DNA from: Corynespora cassiicola
Taxonomy: Eukaryota; Ascomycota; Dothideomycetes; Pleosporales; Corynesporascaceae
Reading direction: 5' to 3'
Assembly (NCBI GenBank): GCA_022059125.1
Contig: JAEUWY010000006.1
Span: 930,001 to 994,000, forward strand
DNA: 64,000 nucleotides
Position 1 is the stretch's first letter; each line of letters opens with the position of its first letter. The translations under genes were made by a program, and so were the position numbers. The notes under the pieces are model-generated. The model had not been told where the DNA came from and searched no databases. It saw only the letters and a list, made by a program, of their open reading frames with translations. Of this stretch, positions 47,628-57,955 are shown in pieces.

Positions 47628-49206
47628 GATCATGGTTCACGCCAATTCAGCATGGGATGAGACGCCATCAGAACAAGCTTTACACGACTGGATTGAGGAT
47701 TCAAAGTATTGTGGGTCGTGCCCATACGTCTGTACCTGGAAACATCCGACTTCGTCTGCAAGCGCACAACATGCGGAACATAGTGTGCGTCACCTTGCCG
47801 GCTGCCAAAAATTGACAAGAGTAGATCCCATCTCAGCCTCATTGCTTTGTGAAATTTCGCTGCTTTGTAAAATTCTGCCGAGCAGGTGGGGAGAATCGAT
47901 AGCGCAAAAAAAAAAAGTAGTTCGGGCATTCTAGATATCTCATCTCGAGTATCGCCCCCATCTGGGGGATCTGTTATCGGTCAATTCTTCACTCTGGCGG
48001 TACTTCGCACCGACCAGACATGCACCTTGTCGATCGTGATTGGGCCGGCTCCATAAGCCACGCAATGGGTTTGGGGGTCTTCTGTAATGTCACGCATACC
48101 TACCCAGACAGACGAGCCTGGTAGTTGGGTTTCCAACATTGGCATCTGTTGAACGCAGGTTCTCGCTCTGTGTGTACCGGTATCGGCGCTGCAATCAGCT
48201 TGGAAACCCAATTGAGCTCCTAGTCGACATCGCCGTCACACGAGGTGCATGGTGGTTTTTGGAGGGCTTGCTAGTAACCCCATGTTGGGACCTCAGTTGC
48301 TCAATCGCTCATGCTTTTCCGTCCAGCGAGCCACCCACCAAGATGGCTGTTTGCAGCCACACGGTAGGAATCACGGTGCTCAGATAGATGGCCTTCTCGT
48401 TACAGAAGCATTCTGGTGTCTGGGATCAGCGCCAATTAGCGCCCTCGCTTCCTGCGAGGTAGGCCCTTTCGAAACTCGCCGGTGGAGCCTCAACCGGCCC
48501 CTTCATCATCAACGCTCCGAAAGACGCGACAGCGCTTTCCGAACACAATTGCGATCCTCGCTTCATATATCCGTGCACCAACGGCAGCCTCAGCCCCCGA
48601 CTGCGTGACAACCTGGGATACAAAGCTTGGCGGGCAGTCGCGCGCTCCGAGCACAGCATGGCCCATTTCCTGGAGTCAGATTGGGCACGCCGTGAAACGC
48701 GAGCCATGATCGGCATGACGACAACGGACTCCTTCCTTGAACCCATGCGGCGGTGACCTGGGACATGCTTGGATAATGATGGACCCTCACCACCACCCTT
48801 GAAGGCGGCTGATTCAGAGCAGCGGACTATGAAGACGATCCCGCCTGCACCTGGAAGGTAGGCCCCTCAACGGTAGGGAATCGTACGGCATAGTGAGGCT
48901 GGATCAGGGCGTGTCATTGCGTGCCCATAGATTGAGGGATGCTGATCGCGTCTCCGGTTCATCTATACCGGTGCGTTCTCTTCATATATTTGACGGTCCT
49001 CTCGCTGTGGTTCCTCCATCACTCAATCATCCTCGCATCAAGCTGGAGTTTGCTTCTGACCACTCTTTCGAGAAGTCTACTGCAGTATATAGCCCCTCGC
49101 TTGGCTGAGCCACTCTGTCTCTATCTCTGTATCATTGTCACATTCATTGACAGGTTTCAATCTTTACATCCTCCTTTTAATCCACTTCATCCAACAGCTC
49201 AGCATC
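47628..49206. other. intergenic region with possible eroded gene
   Basis: No intact gene is supported. Protein-like minus-strand stretches in shifting frames lie at about 47.98-48.75 kb (see findings). The last 120 bp holds the promoter of the proline-rich protein gene. Confidence 0.4.
49086..49092 (+). promoter_or_regulatory. TATA box of the proline-rich secreted protein gene
   Basis: TATATAG lies 115 bp upstream of the ATG and is followed by a C/T-rich leader, a typical arrangement for a highly expressed fungal secreted-protein gene. Confidence 0.5.
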
Positions 49207-49969
49207 ATGCGCTCCGCTGTTATCCTCTCCCTTACGGGTTCTACCCTCGCCAGTGAGTACATACCAACCTACACCAAGCTCTGATGCTAACTTGACAGTT
49301 CCCTTTGGCGGTTTTTTTAATGGCGTGTTCGGAGACGTCCAGGAACGGGATGTTCCCCCACCTGATGCATTCCCCTTCCCTCCTATCGGCACGGGATCCG
49401 GCGTTGTCCCTTCAGGCACAAGCTTCCCAACTGGCCACGCGTTCCAGGCACGAGGCGTGTCCTCTGGCTTTGCTCTCCCCACTGGCACCGGCCTCCCGAC
49501 CGGATTCCAAGCGCGAGGTGTGCCCGTGGGCACTGGCACTGGCACTGGTTTCCCTTGGCCGGCTCCTACTGGCGATTCCGACCAGCACGAGGCACTCAAC
49601 AAGCGATTCCGAAAGCTCCAAATCGATTACAAGCTGGCACCCAGATCCGAAACATTCACCATCACTATCCCTTCCCCCGTGGCCGCTGATGTGAGGGCAG
49701 CAGAGAAGAAGCAGCTCGGAACTGGAACCCCCGCCCTTCCTTCATTCAGTCTTTTCAACCCAAGCAATACCCCTGCGCCTTCTATCCCAAGCGGCGCGTT
49801 GCCCGGTGCACCTGAACTCCCCCTCCCCACTGGCGGTGCCCCTGGACTCCCTGAACTCCCGACCACCCTCGAAACTCTCACCCGCGGTCCCAAGACCACT
49901 CCCACTGGGTTACCTAAACTCCCAGAGATCCCTGGTGAGGACGAGGGCAACTGGTGGGAGCAGGAGTAG
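49207..49969 (+). CDS. proline/glycine-rich secreted protein, function unknown
   Basis: Two exons are inferred, 49207-49252 and 49299-49969, giving 238 residues. The first exon encodes a signal-peptide-like start (MRSAVILSLTGSTLA). The mature part is rich in Pro, Gly, Thr and Leu. It has duplicated FQARGV segments around residues 77-107, PTGTG-type repeats, and LPEL/LPTGG/GLPELP repeats toward the end. A less repetitive central block (EALNKRFRKLQIDYKLAPRSETFTI) may be the only folded part. There are no cysteines. I do not recognise a domain; a wall-associated or surface protein is a guess based on composition. The stop follows NWWEQE. Confidence 0.7.
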
Positions 49970-51213
49970 CTCGACTCTTACAAGAACGGTGGAAGCGACC
50001 TCGGCAAGGGTTCGGAATAAACCTCAGTCTGTCAGATACTCCGGCTACGGCAAAGCAACATGTAACTAGAACATTGGAAAGCTTGATGCGCTTCTATCGG
50101 GATAGACTGGTTGCTGGCAACGTCCTGGGGACATAGATTCTTTGTATAAATCTTGCAAGCCTTCATTTTCACAGAAACTCGAAAGAGCTTCCTAATTCTT
50201 CCGGTACTAATTAAATTGTCTGTACAATTCATTGTTTGTGATAGGGGTTCTTTTTACGTTGAATGAAAATTTTCATGGTGTTATCTCTCAAGTTTGTCGA
50301 TCGTACTCTCTGTGACCGGGGCCCAGCCTCCTCTGTTCCAACTCCGATGTTGACAACCCTTGAATCTGGGCAGCCATAGGCTGAGAATAATGCAACGCAT
50401 AAACAGTGTCAAATGTCATTCGACTTTTCTATTTCATTACACTTCACTCTGCTTCAGATGCCTGTGAACTGCTCACGTAATTATTTTCAATCCTCTCTTT
50501 GGGGTGCGACACTTTGCATTTACTTGATACAAATCGGCCCAAGCAAAGCCATTCGTTGCAAGCCACACCTACGCCTCGATTTCCTAATATGACCTTGTTC
50601 TTCGCCCACGATTCCCGCCAACTTTCTCCGCTCGTCTTCTGAGGAGTATTTTTACGACCAGCCAATTACCGTGCGACGTCCCAATAAATAATGGGAGCGT
50701 GAAAAACCCGACCATGGGCTGCACTTACCGTCACATTCCCGCCACGGCCTTTCAGGCCGACCATGGCTCTGTCGGATTCTGTTTCACAAACTACGGGCAG
50801 TTTCTCTTTGCCTCGATGCTTTTTCTAGCATTTGTCTTGGCTTCGGATCTTGTGGTCGCTCCCATTTACAAGGGTACTTGGGCTTCAAGCTTGTTTTCGC
50901 GGAAATTTAAGTGGATCAAGCACGCCCTAATAGTGAGTAGGTCGCCGCCCAGAATTTTTGTTGAGGATATGCAGCAGACTGAGTTTTCATATTTTGGATG
51001 AAAAAGCCTGCTCTAGATTTTTGTGGACAGATTAGTGCCATTGCTCAAATGACTGTGTAGTGAGGGCCCTGAAAGATGACATTGCACTAAGAATAACTCA
51101 AACAGCTAGTAACGACTGACAGCGTGATGAGATCCAGCCTCATATACATTCGTCCTTAGCTCCAGTTCTAGGTGCCATATAAGTACCAACTTGGTCGCAT
51201 CCCAGTGGTCGTT
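49970..51213. other. intergenic region
   Basis: No gene is supported. A hydrophobic plus-strand frame at about 50.7-51.0 kb begins with GTG or an internal ATG and has no recognisable motif. Confidence 0.45.
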
Positions 51214-51574
51214 TCATTCGCACACGCCATTCTCCTCCAAAAATGAGTTCAGACCACTGATGCAACCAGCGCATGGGCAAATCTAGGTCTTTGTTTAGCA
51301 GGTTTCCGAATACTCGAATGGATATACTTACACCACTTGAGCCGCTAGCAACACAGGCCAAAAGACTAGGAATACCCGCAGGCCCAGCATTAATACTGGC
51401 AATGATGCATGCTGCAGACGCAACAACATTTGCGCATTGGAAAAGGTCGCAATCAGCTTGAGCTGCGAAAGCAATTGCTTCAGCCTGGAGGTCTCTCTGA
51501 ACAGTCGCTTTTGGGGCAGGGGATGCCACAACAGTGGAAGCAATGAGAGCAATGATGGAGGCGGAGAAATGCAT
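51214..51574 (-). CDS. small secreted 8-cysteine protein, fungal calcium-binding-protein-like
   Basis: Two exons are inferred, 51574-51332 and 51282-51214, giving 103 residues. A signal peptide (MHFSASIIALIASTVVASPAP) is followed by a short propeptide-like part. The mature protein has eight cysteines: CDLFQC, a helix with AAC, LLAC, then ICPCAGC from the join of the two exons, and a final Cys two residues from the end (GVCE). The spacing and Ala-rich helices resemble the small fungal calcium-binding protein family whose best-known member is a secreted Histoplasma protein. Homology is inferred from pattern only and the function here is unknown. A strong TATAAAAA lies 115 bp upstream. Without splicing the Cys motif is lost, so the intron (48 nt) matters. 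Confidence 0.78.
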
Positions 51575-53579
51575 ATTGGTAGTAAAAAGAAACTGTAAGC
51601 CGCTAGATCAAACTTAAGTGGAAGTCGCTTGATGATTCCAATTATGTTGTTAATGTTGATTTGTGTCTTGAAGAGCGTCTTTGACCAGTTTTTATACCAT
51701 TTTCTCCAGACCAGATCCATCCTTGCCCTTCATTCGTAGTCTATTACGTTTCTCGGTTGAATCAGTCCTTCCACAGATGGAGAAAAAGATCATCTCTATC
51801 CAATGCTTGAATTTCGAACTTCTGTACCCAGGCGTTCTCTCCATCGCCATCTACAGAGGTGATCAAAACCCAAGAGCCTCCGAGTCCCGTATTCTAAAAC
51901 AGCTCTGCCTAATGGTCCTTCCCTTTCGAGAATTGATTCGAGGCCAAGAAATTCTCGTCCCGTTATACGAACTTTATGATGGACTTTTTTCACACAATAA
52001 GGTAAAGATCGTCGAATGTATAGGTGTTTGGACGGCGATATGTAGTCAGCTGTAAGACTTCGTATCTCGTATGTGTAGAACACGAATGCTTGGCCCCGAA
52101 GGCACATTACGCATTTGGCCCCAGAACAGAACAAGCTAGTCTTAAAGAACGTTGAGATGCTTGCATAATTTCCTGATCGATTTAGGAGCACGAAAGCTGA
52201 AATTGAGATTATCTAAATGTTGATGACGCTGAGACAGATGTTAGCAACATACAGTACAGAAATAGCTCACCGGATCGATACGCTTACCTCGATCATGTGG
52301 GAAACGAATTCCGATCGAGATCTGTGAGAGATCTAATGCTTGTGTTTTGTTTTTACGATCGCATTTCGGAATTCAAGATACGATGGCTTACACTTTGGTC
52401 GTGCAGTAAATTTTCCATCTCGGCACTTGCTGCAGCGGCTGTAGGACTTGCATTTCACGTCACGCTCTGATGATGGCGCGAGTTTGCAGTGTCGAGTTTA
52501 CCAAGATATTCAATATGGACACAAAGATCCATGTTCATGAGTTAAGGTTTGACACTAGAGGGCATGGATGTATCGAAACGCGGCATTTGCTGGAGTGCAC
52601 ATAACATTTAAAGGGCAAAAGTTCACAGTGTGACATGATCGAATTGGCAATGCTGCATCAGTATTTCATTCGCCAAACTCTGTGTCTTATTTTGGCGCAG
52701 CTGCAAGGGTTCTTTTGGGGAGCTATTCTACTACAACGCCTGGAAACAATAAAGATTTCCTAGTTGCTCCCACCCACGACTCATGTATATACCCTCTTTT
52801 CAAAGAACAGTCGTGAAAACCTTCAGATGCTTATGCACTAATCATGTGAAATTTGCCAGATGGCCACGTCTCGCTTTGTACTTCCCACACTCATTTGCCC
52901 GATATGACTAGAATTGAACCCAACTTCCTTCAACGGGGTGACCGTATATTCAAACAGCATATGCTTTTCCTAACAGGTACATGTCAGCTACATGACACGA
53001 AATGTATCTAACTGATCTAATACAAAGTGCGCCAAGTATGGACCGTAGCTGTTTATATGGGGCCTTGCCAATAGTTACTCGTAACGAACTTTAGCCTAGG
53101 GCATGCAAGTTCCCCAAATACGATCTTATTCAATCCAAAACGCGATGCTCGTGTTTCCGATTTCCAATGTCACAATTTAGCCCGTAGGCGCACTAGCGTA
53201 CATTCAGCCCTCAACGAAGTTGAACAAGCGCCGAGGCCACTCTGCACGTTCCGGTCAACAAAGTTGGCAGGGCCCCGGTCCCGATAACGGCACGTGGCAG
53301 GGGAGATCCTAGCTCTCCTCCAGGGCTCTCAGCAACGTTCCCCTGGACTAGACTCCATCCGTCTACGCAAGGACAACGGTTTCCGCAGCAGTTGTGTTCA
53401 TCTCCCGCGCATTTTACCACGAGAGCGTCACTCCGTCCTCACCACCCTGTCCGGGTCGATACTGCCGTGGCTAGCGCAGCGCAATATATGAAGGATTGGA
53501 CTACAAGGACGGAGGAAGACGCAGCGCAGTCATCATGATGGAATGTCATTCGTTGCATAGGTATCAAAAACTAAATCAT
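51575..53579. other. gene-free intergenic region
   Basis: About 2 kb has no supported gene; from 52.2 to 53.2 kb there is hardly any open frame. No repeats or terminal inverted repeats were noticed. Confidence 0.5.
51689..51696 (-). promoter_or_regulatory. TATA box of the small Cys-rich protein gene
   Basis: The minus strand reads TATAAAAA, 115 bp upstream of the ATG, the clearest TATA element in the window. Confidence 0.55.
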
Positions 53580-54503
53580 TCAAGCCCGGAGCTCCTCAGT
53601 CGCTGCAATAATGGCTGAACCACCTCCCCTCGCCTCTGCAATCAGCTGCGCGCCTACAACCTCTCCAGTGTTCTTGTCCTTGAAAATCCCCGAAATGGCC
53701 ATCAGCCCTAGGAAAGGCTCGTACACATACTCCTCTTCGATGACTTCTTCTCCTTTATACGTGACGGTCTGGTTGAAGCCGTTGAACCGCATGTCCCTCA
53801 AATAGCTGCCAACAACCCTCGTGCCGGAGATGCGCCCAGTATTGTCCAGCGTCTGCTCGACAATATCGCCATTCTGTGCAAGAACGCGCTGCTTGTGGGT
53901 GTTTCCAGAAAAGTCGTTTACGTTGTAGAGGATGTTGTTTTCAAGCTCGAATTGCATCAGATCAATGCTGCGCTTTGCGGCTGTGGAATTTCCTTCGCCC
54001 AGGCCGCCAATGAGGTCTCCGGTTTCGTTGATGATGTTTCCAATGCCGTTGCCCAGCTCCACCAGAATAGGGTTTAGGTCGATGGAGCTCAGTGTGTCGT
54101 TGATCATCAACACTAGGTTTGCTAACCGGGCCTCCAGTATGACCTTTGCAGTCACATTTTGGATGAGAAGCTGAACCCTATCAATACTAAGATCGACACC
54201 AGCGTTGAACTGAAGAAGCTGAAGGACTTGAGCGTCGAGGTTGATTTTGGCAGTAAGATTCTGCACTTCAATGTTGATCTCGCCGACATGCACCGAAGCA
54301 TTCAAAAAGACATCAGGCTCTGGAACAGAAACGGAGACATTGTTGCTGGTGTTCTCTGTTTCGTATCCAACGGCGAGAGGGTCACCGTCTTGGCGGATGT
54401 CAAGCTTGTAGCCTGTGTAGCCGTCATTGTCCTCGATGGATTGGCCAGATGCTACCAATGGAAGAATGAAGATGGCGAGCAAGGACAACGAAGAGCGCAG
54501 CAT
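53580..54503 (-). CDS. secreted protein of unknown function, paralog A of a divergent pair
   Basis: Single exon, 307 residues, with a signal peptide (MLRSSLSLLAIFILPLVASG). After an acidic N-terminal part comes a region of alternating hydrophobic residues from PDVFLNASVHVGEINIEVQNL to SSIDLNPIL, dense in N-glycosylation sequons (NVSVSV, NLTAK, NVTAK, NDTL, NETG, NSTA). A C-terminal domain has YEPFLGLMAISGIFKDKNTGEVVG. There are no cysteines after the signal. It aligns along its length with the product of the divergent neighbour at 54987-55868. I do not recognise a named family. The repeated short amphipathic strands suggest a beta-rich extracellular or wall protein, which is inference. Confidence 0.85.
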   Translation of the reverse strand: MLRSSLSLLAIFILPLVASGQSIEDNDGYTGYKLDIRQDGDPLAVGYETENTSNNVSVSVPEPDVFLNASVHVGEINIEVQNLTAKINLDAQVLQLLQFNAGVDLSIDRVQLLIQNVTAKVILEARLANLVLMINDTLSSIDLNPILVELGNGIGNIINETGDLIGGLGEGNSTAAKRSIDLMQFELENNILYNVNDFSGNTHKQRVLAQNGDIVEQTLDNTGRISGTRVVGSYLRDMRFNGFNQTVTYKGEEVIEEEYVYEPFLGLMAISGIFKDKNTGEVVGAQLIAEARGGGSAIIAATEELRA

Positions 54504-54986
54504 TTTGAAATTTGGGTTGACTGTTTGGAAGAGAGAGGATGCAACTTAAAGAAGTTGCGAATATGTCAGAGCAATGCAGCAGGAAAAAGCCGACGTGAAC
54601 GGTCGTTCAAACGCGACTTGCGGGGGGAACGCCATGGACAAAAAGGTGCTGGAAATGCAGTGGTGCGCATGGACGCATGATTAGCCAGCCCACCGGGCCA
54701 AAGGATTTTTGATTAAGGAGACCAATCCCATCGTAAAACCCCATAGAAAAGCAGGTATTTTGTACGCTATTCCAGTTTGTCGATGTTTAATCCTGGGATC
54801 TCTCATGCATAGTACCCCTGTTTCGGCAACCTTGGGGCTTTACCCGAAATTAGCTATCGAAAACGCGATTCCCCATGTTTCGCGACGATTTCTTTAAACC
54901 GTAGGATGGGCCATGCTTTTCTAGACTTTACCTCTCCATCTGTTCCTGCACATACCTTGCTGCTGCTGCTACGCTGAAGCTGCAAG
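54504..54986. promoter_or_regulatory. shared promoter of the divergent secreted paralogs
   Basis: This 483-bp spacer lies between the two starts of the paralogous genes, so both are probably controlled from it. No sure TATA box was identified. Confidence 0.45.
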
Positions 54987-55868
54987 ATGTGGTCGCTCAT
55001 ATTGTTCCGTACGCTGCTTGCGTGTGCCTTCTTCCTTCTGTCGTTTGTAACGGGGGTTTTGTCGCAGTCAACCTCATCCGCAATGACTGCTGAACCCCCT
55101 CCGGTCACCACAGCTCCCCCTCCCACAGGGACAAGCGTCACTACTACTCCTCCGGACGTACAGACAACATCGACGCCACCAGACGTTTACCTAAATGTTC
55201 CCGAACTCCACGTTGGCCGCATTGAACTTACTGTAGAAGAGCTGCAAGCCGATATCAACTTGAACGCAAAGGTTGCTGGCCTCGTACAAGTCAATGCCGG
55301 TGTCCAAGTCTCGGTCCAAAAAATCAACATCACGATTGCAGATGTGGACGTAAACCTCGAGCTCGTTGTCCGCCTTGGCCACCTGGTAGACATCGTGGAG
55401 CGCGTATTCGAATCTCTGGATCTCAACCCTCTTCTGATCGGGCTCATCAACAACGTCACGAGCCTAGTCGGCGACGTGGTGGGCGCAGTCGACGGCCTTT
55501 TGGGATCCATCACGCAGGGTGGCACAACGCTCAACTTCCTTGTCGACAACCTTGGAAACATTGTCCAAGAAGTCACCGGTGGAGCTACTGGGGCGCTTTC
55601 GCAAATTGTGGGCAACTACAAGCTGAACATGACTCAAGTCGGAGAGGAGAAGCAGGTTGGCCAGGGCTTGGTCCAAAAGACTTTCTCGTACGAACCATTG
55701 AGCGCATTGGTGGACATTGTCTTCAACACGGCAGGACAAGTCGTTCAGGCCGTAGTCCAGAAGAAATCAGGAGGGGGAGGTGGCGGCGGTAGCACGACCA
55801 GTGGCGCGTCTTCCGCGACCGCGACACCCGTGACGCTGCCAGTTAGCACACCAGCTAGCACTTCCTAG
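54987..55868 (+). CDS. secreted protein of unknown function, paralog B of a divergent pair
   Basis: Single exon, 293 residues, with a signal peptide (MWSLILFRTLLACAFFLLSF). A Thr/Pro-rich spacer of about 40 residues follows, then the shared domain beginning PDVYLNVPELHVGRIELTVEE, with NLNAKVAGLVQVNAGVQVSV and FESLDLNPLL. The second half has NYKLNMTQVGEEKQV and FSYEPLSALVDIVFN. It ends in a Gly run and a Ser/Thr/Pro tail. Compared with paralog A it gains the Thr/Pro spacer and Gly/Ser tail and has fewer glycosylation sites. The tail is not followed by a hydrophobic segment, so a GPI anchor is not supported. Function unknown. Confidence 0.85.
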   Translation: MWSLILFRTLLACAFFLLSFVTGVLSQSTSSAMTAEPPPVTTAPPPTGTSVTTTPPDVQTTSTPPDVYLNVPELHVGRIELTVEELQADINLNAKVAGLVQVNAGVQVSVQKINITIADVDVNLELVVRLGHLVDIVERVFESLDLNPLLIGLINNVTSLVGDVVGAVDGLLGSITQGGTTLNFLVDNLGNIVQEVTGGATGALSQIVGNYKLNMTQVGEEKQVGQGLVQKTFSYEPLSALVDIVFNTAGQVVQAVVQKKSGGGGGGGSTTSGASSATATPVTLPVSTPASTS

Positions 55869-57088
55869 AGTTCGTTGATACCATTTCACGACAATGTAAT
55901 TTTGCGCATGATACCCACGTCATCTGTTCTCAGCTCCGAAATGAAGTGTTTCAGAAGAAACTTCTGCAGTAGCGGGATTTCTAGCTGCCAGTGGACGCGG
56001 TTGAAGCTTTCCTCGCGGTGGGGTGCCGAGACCCCAATCACATGTGGAATAAGGCCGGGCTGCGCGTCAAGCTGCGTTCAATCGGATGCATCGATGCGCC
56101 CGCTGGATGAAGAGTCTGGGCTGAACATGCAGTTGCACAGGGGCACGATCAAGGTCGAAAGGGCTGAAGTTGAAGGAACAACGACAGGGATTGTCGTCAG
56201 GGGGCTAATGCGGGGTGAAGGATCGCATGGGGCTACTGAACGGATTCGGTAGGGCAGAGCTCCAAAGCATCGAATTGAGCATTTTGTGATCCGATCGCGA
56301 CACCCAGTCGAATCACAATTCATGATGCCTTCGCATCTTGAGCCCTTTTTCCGCGTCTGCGAGATGTCGTGAGGGATCAAGATCGTCTCCAACGTTTTCA
56401 AGGGATGGGTTATACATACCCAGCCCTATAAGATGATATCGCTTCAAGCGTATGAAACCAACTGATGATCTTATCCGAAATGAAGTGATCCCACCTGGCA
56501 TCAATGCCGATCTCCCAGGCGAGCACTCGGATCGACGGCGCCAATCGAGATACTGTCAGTCCCGTTGCGAACGCTGCTGTGTACTTTACCAATTTTACTG
56601 TTGCGCATGCCTGCCTTTACTCGCACACTTTCCTTGCTACTTCAAGATCAGTCAGACCAGTATCAGAGCGAAATGCATCGATCTTGGCCTGACCACTAAC
56701 TTGAGACAAATGATCATAAAATATTTAGGTGAGGCATATTGAGTGACTTGAAGGGGTAAATTTGGATTCTATCGTGAGAACCTCATGTCATGATACATTC
56801 AATGTTACCCTTTGGTTCATGGAGCTCGTTTCCAGCAACACCAGTGCCGGAAACTACCAAGGAAAAAACCATAGGTTGCCAATGCCGCACCCTAATAGCA
56901 TCAAATTGATTCAATCGTTGCCTAATGCCCCATTCTCACTTCAACTCAAAGAGAGAAAAAGGATACATTCCTGTAGCAATCGTCTAGTAAAGCTTGGTGG
57001 GAAAAAAATCAAAAGCCGGGTTGGGGGAGTCTCCTGTGAAAGCCTAGACCTAGCCACGCTCTCGAACTTCTATGTGAATCCTCAGCCC
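55869..57088. other. intergenic region
   Basis: No gene is supported in 1.2 kb. Open frames overlap on both strands and are short. Confidence 0.45.
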
Positions 57089-57955
57089 CTAGGAATAGTC
57101 GACACCGAATTTTATAGTCCACACAGTGATTTGTTCGAGCCCAATTTTCTTCAAGTAGCCTTCCGGGATGGAGGCATGCAACACTGACCTCATCCACAAA
57201 GGCGCGTATCTTTCCTTGATGATAATGTTCATAGTCCTGCCATATCCGGCATATGCTCCACTTTCGATGCGGATCTGACTCACGACATTCCGCTTAATCC
57301 ACGACGTCCAAACCGGGTTATCGTTATTGAGAATACCTTCGAGTGCATTCCTCGATGAGGGTGGGCCATTTTCGCGGCGGTATTCGTAGCTCAGCGTGTA
57401 CTCTGGATACCTAAGCTTGAATTTCAGAATCTTGAGCAGATCAAGGCCGGCGAAATTGACTTCTCGCAGGAATATCTTGAGCTTTCCGTTAGGGTTCTGA
57501 TAAGAATTGAACCTCTCAACATCTTTCTTTGGCAGGCGAGGGAAAAAGGCCGAGAAGTAGGATTCGAGGAGCGACAGAGGTATAATGTGTGTGGTTATCC
57601 ATAATGGCCGGAACTCGGAGCGGATTTGGGAGCAAGCCTGAGTAAGGCCTAGGAATGGAAAGGTGGGTCGCTCAGCAGTGTTGCGTTGCGGACCACTGTG
57701 ACGGCCCGACCTCCTCTGTTGCTTCTTTAATTCAGAGACAATGGGCCATTTTTCCGTGGCCAATGCAGCCGCTAGCTCATAAATTCGGTTTCTCAGTTCT
57801 ACACATAGCACATCAGCTAGGCATGAAGCAATATTGTAGGATTATTTACCTCCTGGAAGCTCCATAAACTTGAAAGGGGCCTCTATGTCATGTCGAATAC
57901 GCTTTGGTAGCGTTTGGGTTCCCTGGTCATTGTAACTTCGTTTCTTGCTCAACAT
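57089..57955 (-). CDS. fungal F-box/DUF-like protein of unknown function
   Basis: Two exons are inferred, 57955-57850 and 57798-57089, giving 271 residues. The start MLSKKRSYNDQG and a basic stretch KRIRHD lead to FMELPGELRNRIYEL, formed across the splice, the hallmark of a large family of filamentous-fungal proteins with a short F-box-like opening. FPFLGLTQACSQIRSEFRPLW follows, also typical of this group. The rest has no recognisable catalytic motif. Members are abundant and mostly uncharacterised; some may be ubiquitin-ligase adaptors, but this is not shown here. The intron is 51 nt. Confidence 0.75.

Noticed and set aside
51681..52055. Plus-strand frame of 124 residues upstream of the Cys-rich gene
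   Set aside because: Overlaps the promoter of the minus-strand gene and resembles no family.
52905..52930. tRNA T-loop-like string on the minus strand (GGTTCAATTC)
   Set aside because: The flanking bases do not pair as a T-stem and no cloverleaf could be built.
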